Shown here: one piece after another, positions 60,901 through 64,000 of the stretch
Layout of the letters: each line of letters opens with the position of its first letter
Numbering within the stretch: the stretch's first letter is position 1
Source: Austropuccinia psidii
Taxonomy: Eukaryota; Basidiomycota; Pucciniomycetes; Pucciniales; Sphaerophragmiaceae
Direction: 5' to 3'
Length of the DNA: 64,000 nt
NCBI GenBank assembly: GCA_023105745.1
Contig: JALGQZ010000011.1
Span: 22,718,975-22,782,974, forward strand
The notes under the pieces: model-generated
The model's database searches: none
What the model was told of the DNA's origin: nothing
The model's input: only the letters and a program-made list of their open reading frames with translations
Program-made: the position numbers and the translations under genes

Positions 60901-61856
60901 GCAGGTCTTCTTAAGAGTGGTGGATAAGGTCTTTCAATGTTAAGAATGATGTCAACTTCATGACCAATAATTGTCCCTAGAGGTTCTTTGTCTGAAGCAA
61001 ATGCTCCTCTGTGGTCATACAAAAGGGAAGAAAGTTCATTTTCTTGTTTATCAGTTAGATGAAGGCTTATTTCAGCCTCATTTAACTGTTCAGACTTGAA
61101 TTTCTCTAACTCTAAGTTGACTGGTGATACTTTGTTTACTGTAATTTGTCTTTTAAATGGTAAAAGGGCAAATTTTTGGCGCTTGTTGTCTCCAATAGTA
61201 AAGTATCTGTCTTTGTTGTTATGCCAATCTATCCAATACATGATTAAATAGTCATTTCCCAATATAAAATGGGTATTAGAGCAATTTTCCATAACAACAA
61301 ATTCCACTGTTATTCTTAAATTCCCATTTATGTGTGGGAATATGACATTGGTCTCAAAAATTCCTAATTCTTTCATTGGATTACTTGCACTATTGAATTT
61401 TATACCATCAATTGGTAACAATTGGTCTTCAAAATTTGGTACACAAGTCTTAAGAAAAGATTTTCCAACACAAGAGCAGAAGGCTCCTGGGTCAAGCAAA
61501 AGTTTGGTGGGTTTGTTGTCAATCACCACTTCTGTTATACAGGAGTTACCAGCTGTATAACCTTTCACTCTGTTTGGTTTGGTTTTCATGAGTTGTGCAT
61601 CTTGAACTTTTGATAAATCAAGTTGAACATTGCTCAATTGTGGCAAGTGGGAATAAGATTCCATGATGTCAAAAGTGGCTTTGATATCTTCTATATCTTT
61701 TGAAGATTTGGAAAATATTGATGACTTGTCATCTGCATTGTCTTCAATTATGTCATATCTTTCAACATCAGGTTCCTTTTCAATATCAATTTCATTGATT
61801 TTCCCCTTTTTGGACATGTATTGGCTAAATGGGTGGTGCTTTGGCAAATATGGCAC
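57989..61856 (-). pseudogene. pol: pol of element D: protease, reverse transcriptase, RNase H, integrase, chromodomain-like end
   Basis: The minus-strand frame opens near 61856, overlapping the gag end. Protease shows LLLDPGAFCSCVG, with Pro where the D-S/T-G active site normally has Ser or Thr. A TAA at 60879-60881 interrupts just before reverse transcriptase ([29 protein letters not shown] at about 60440-60450). RNase H follows ([13 protein letters not shown]); a one-base shift near 59806 leads to the last frame, with [12 protein letters not shown] and NAEGLSRWP (Glu for the usual Asp). Integrase has GNLSEDRT (second zinc His changed to Asn), [23 protein letters not shown] and [10 protein letters not shown]. 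The end resembles a chromodomain ([18 protein letters not shown]). Only a few lesions, so it died recently or the assembly carries errors. Confidence 0.9.
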
Positions 61857-63913
61857 TTTCTGACTGTATCTGCAGATTTATACTTAATATTACTAGAATT
61901 TTCTTTGGGGCTTTTGTCCACAGAATCTTTCCAAGGTGTGTTAAACCTTGTTTTGAGATTCACCCTACTAGAACCAGTTTTGGTTCTGGTGGTTACTTCT
62001 TCTAATATATTGATAATATCCTCTGCTGAAGACTTTTCAGTAGTCCTGCTTTTGACAGCATGCTCTAAGTCACCTCCACATTGTCTCAGAATCTTTCTAT
62101 GGATCATAAATTCTGACATGTCTGGATATAATGCTTTTAATCTGTCTTTTTGTTAGCAAAACCATGGTAAAGCTTTGTCTTTATCAGCATTAAATTTGGC
62201 AGATTCAAAGGCTGTTTCAACTTTAAACCTCCAAGCATCATTTTCCCATTTGTTAATGATTTGGGTTTTCCACCAAGTCCAACTCTGGTGTCCATGTGCT
62301 TGCCTTATTTTGATGTACCATCTGTGAGCTGATTTGGTAAACAAGGTGTTAAATCTTGCTGTTACCAATCTGTCTGGTAATTCAAAATCCTCTTTGATCA
62401 TGTCAATTCCTCTGATGAATTCCATATGGTCATACTCTCCTTCACCACTGAAGTGAGGCCATTCTTTAAACTTTGGAACTTCTTTCAAGAGTGCTTGGCC
62501 CATTGATGATTCCAAGTTATGAAAGGAAGTATAAAATTCATCTTTTAACTGTGAATTTTCAATATCCAATACTTGTGGATTAGTAATTCTTGCTCCCTCA
62601 TTTTGGTTCAGAGGTGTAGACATTCTTGGCAAGGTGTTTAGCAGTTGTTCAATATCATTCATTTTACTGTTGTTACACCTTTGTGAATTTCTTAATTCAT
62701 ATTGTAAGCTTTGTATAGAGTCTATGACATTCTTTTTATGATCATCCTCTTTATATGTAAGCTCATTCCATAATTCTGTTTGTTTAGTATTATCAGATAT
62801 AACTTCATTTAACTTTATTGTTAATTTTGATATTTCCTCTCTTGAGGTATCAAAATGCTTTTTCAAGGCAATTGTATTTGTCTTTACTTCAGAAAATGAT
62901 TTTGAAATATCATCAAAATATTTTTTATTATCTTCTTTGATAGTGTTTATGGCTTGTTTTATTCTTGTTTCAATTATGTCATCAATATTGAATTTAGAAT
63001 ATCTGTCTGTTAATTCTTTAATAATGGCAGATTGTTCATTTATCTTAATGCCAAAAGAATTATCATTATTGGAAGTTTTTATTGTTCTTAAGACTCTTTC
63101 AAAGCATTTAAGTGTATCATGAATTTGGCTCAGACTCAAGTTATTTGTTTTAAGATTGTCACAAATTGATGTATTTTTATCAGAAAGATGACTTTTTATG
63201 TCAGAAATAGCTTTATACAACTCTGTAATACAATTAAAAGTATCAGAAATCATTTTTGATATTTTAATCTGGCTTCCTCCTTCTTCTGTAATTCGATCAT
63301 GGTTCTGGCCATCTGAAATACATTTTCCATGGCATCCTGTTGAATCTTTGGGATTCTGTAGCCCTGGCTGTAAGGTTTTGGGGCTGGTGCCTACCCTTTG
63401 CCCTTGTTTGGAGCTTTTGGCTGCTTTTGCACGTTGAAATTGCTGCTGCTGGCCACTGGGGCTGTTTTTGGCACTGGTTTGGGTTGTGGAGGGTTGTTTT
63501 TCCTCCATTCTAGTGTCAAAAGCATCATGTTTTTCTTCTCCATCAATGGATTCCATCCATTGAGCAATTTGCAAGTATTGGGATGGCCCAGGAATTTTCT
63601 CACACTCAAGTAAGAATTCATGCAATTCTTCCACAGGTCTGCAAGGATCTGGTACTCCTTTAACTGAAGTGAATTGTTGTATGCACTGTGGCTGGCTTTG
63701 TATATGTCCACAGAGGCTTGTGGTGGCGGTGTCAGCTCTTTTTGAAGGTAAAATGGTATTATCAGCTTCAGAATGACCCATTTTAGTTGTTTGGAAGTCA
63801 TCAACTGACCCTTTTCCTTCTGTACCTGATTGGCCTCTGCCATAATCACGTCTATTACCTTTCTGGGAGCTGCTTGAGGGGTTATAGCTGGCTCCTGACC
63901 TGGTTGAAGGCAT
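61748..63913 (-). pseudogene. gag: gag of element D, with one in-frame stop and CCHC knuckle
   Basis: From ATG 63913 the frame runs 586 codons to TAA 62153-62155, continues in the same frame and ends at 61748, about 720 codons. The N-terminal third is Ser/Gln/Pro-rich and overlaps ORF1. A long Asn/Lys-rich helical region (about 63250-62650) looks like coiled coil. A capsid-like part follows (KEWPHFSGEGEYDHMEFIRGID, FNTLFTKSAHRWYIK, SWTWWKTQIINKW). After the stop come EFMIHRKILRQCGGDLEHAVKS and the knuckle CHICQSTTHLANTC. The stop replaces a sense codon (WFC-stop-QKDRL), most simply CAA to TAA. The last 20 or so codons overlap pol, which lies in the -1 frame at a GGGGAAAA run (61799-61806). 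The start codon lies within a candidate intron. Confidence 0.85.
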
Positions 63914-64000
63914 AATTATGGTTAAAAAAGGCTTAAAATAGTAATTTTACATCAAAAAACTTACTATTGGCCAAATCTTTGGCTTTCTGAAGAGTATTAC
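63250..64000 (-). pseudogene. ORF1 of element D: spliced overlapping-frame protein, one internal stop
   Basis: Exon 1 comes from beyond the window to 63965 and exon 2 runs from 63899 to TGA 63250-63252. Phase-1 joining gives a frame that reads ...KAKDLAN-SQEPAIT... and passes through MAEANQVQKEKG (about 63843) without a stop until TAG 63391-63393; after it the frame stays open to 63250. The C-terminal end is helical and charged (QDAMENVFQMARTM, ELQKKEEARLKYQK), like the end of ORF1 in B. A Pro/Lys-rich middle (KPVPKTAPVAS) precedes it. All of exon 2 overlaps gag in another frame, 600 or more bases with both frames nearly open. Function unknown; basic and possibly nucleic-acid binding. Confidence 0.55.
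63900..63964 (-). other. Candidate 65-base intron containing the gag start codon (element D)
   Basis: Donor AATA/GTAAGT at 63964 is a consensus 5' splice site; acceptor CAACCAG/GTCAGG is at 63900; TTTTTTAACC about 35 bases upstream of the acceptor can serve as branch site. The gag ATG (63911-63913) lies 11-14 bases before the acceptor. Intron phase and frame offset equal those of the B intron. Confidence 0.6.

Larger units (their letters stand above)
56180..64000 (-). mobile_element. Element D: Ty3/gypsy retrotransposon of a second family, nested in C, runs off the window
   Basis: From left to right: a 3' LTR (56180-57965), polypurine tract, pol (57989-61856), gag (to 63913), an intron and an upstream exon to the window end. 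The 5' LTR and primer binding site lie beyond 64000. The left flank ATGCC (56175-56179) is the expected target duplication and should recur after the far LTR, followed by the missing part of C. Confidence 0.88.

Overview
This is an AT-rich eukaryotic, almost certainly fungal, repeat region. I recognise no host gene. Nearly everything that can be read is transposable-element sequence, in layers of different age. The two Ty3/gypsy families closely resemble, from memory, the abundant elements of the myrtle rust Austropuccinia psidii, so a rust fungus (Pucciniales) is my best guess. That is recognition, not a database result. Short GT-AG introns of 65-85 nt fit a fungus.

Layout. 1-10720: a decayed MULE transposase gene (minus strand) with a zinc knuckle and an OTU-like protease domain at its 3' end. 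A gag-only gypsy element (A, 727-8828) splits it, with CTTAT target duplications. One LTR of A carries a dead Tc1/mariner copy, and A has also been tandemly rearranged. 12140-17876: an old gypsy element of the second family (E), cut off inside its reverse transcriptase, with its 5' LTR at 16062-17876. 19153-20921: a solo LTR of that family in the opposite orientation, flanked by GAATT. 22480-23480: an inverted LTR relic of the first family. 23481-33835: unassigned AT-rich DNA except one LTR end near 29479. 33836-43050: gypsy element B, the most complete of the first family, with two LTRs and gag and pol broken by a few stops and frameshifts. 43051-53222: unassigned AT-rich DNA with small tandem repeats. 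53223-56179: element C (3' LTR plus the integrase end of pol), interrupted at 56180 by element D of the second family, which runs past the window end. A, B, C, D and E are all coded on the minus strand.

Main find. In B, D and the older E, a short phase-1 intron lies just before gag, and the gag start codon sits inside that intron, 12-20 nt from its 3' end. Splicing would remove the gag start and join an upstream exon to a different reading frame that overlaps the start of gag, giving a separate basic protein (called ORF1 here). The intron phase and the frame offset from gag are the same in both families. In A and B the overlapping frame is better conserved than gag over the same bases (hand count). 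In B the stop codon met by unspliced ORF1 lies one base before the gag ATG. I propose a splice-controlled dual-coding switch: unspliced RNA would give Gag-Pol and spliced RNA would give ORF1. The splicing and the function are inferred, not demonstrated.
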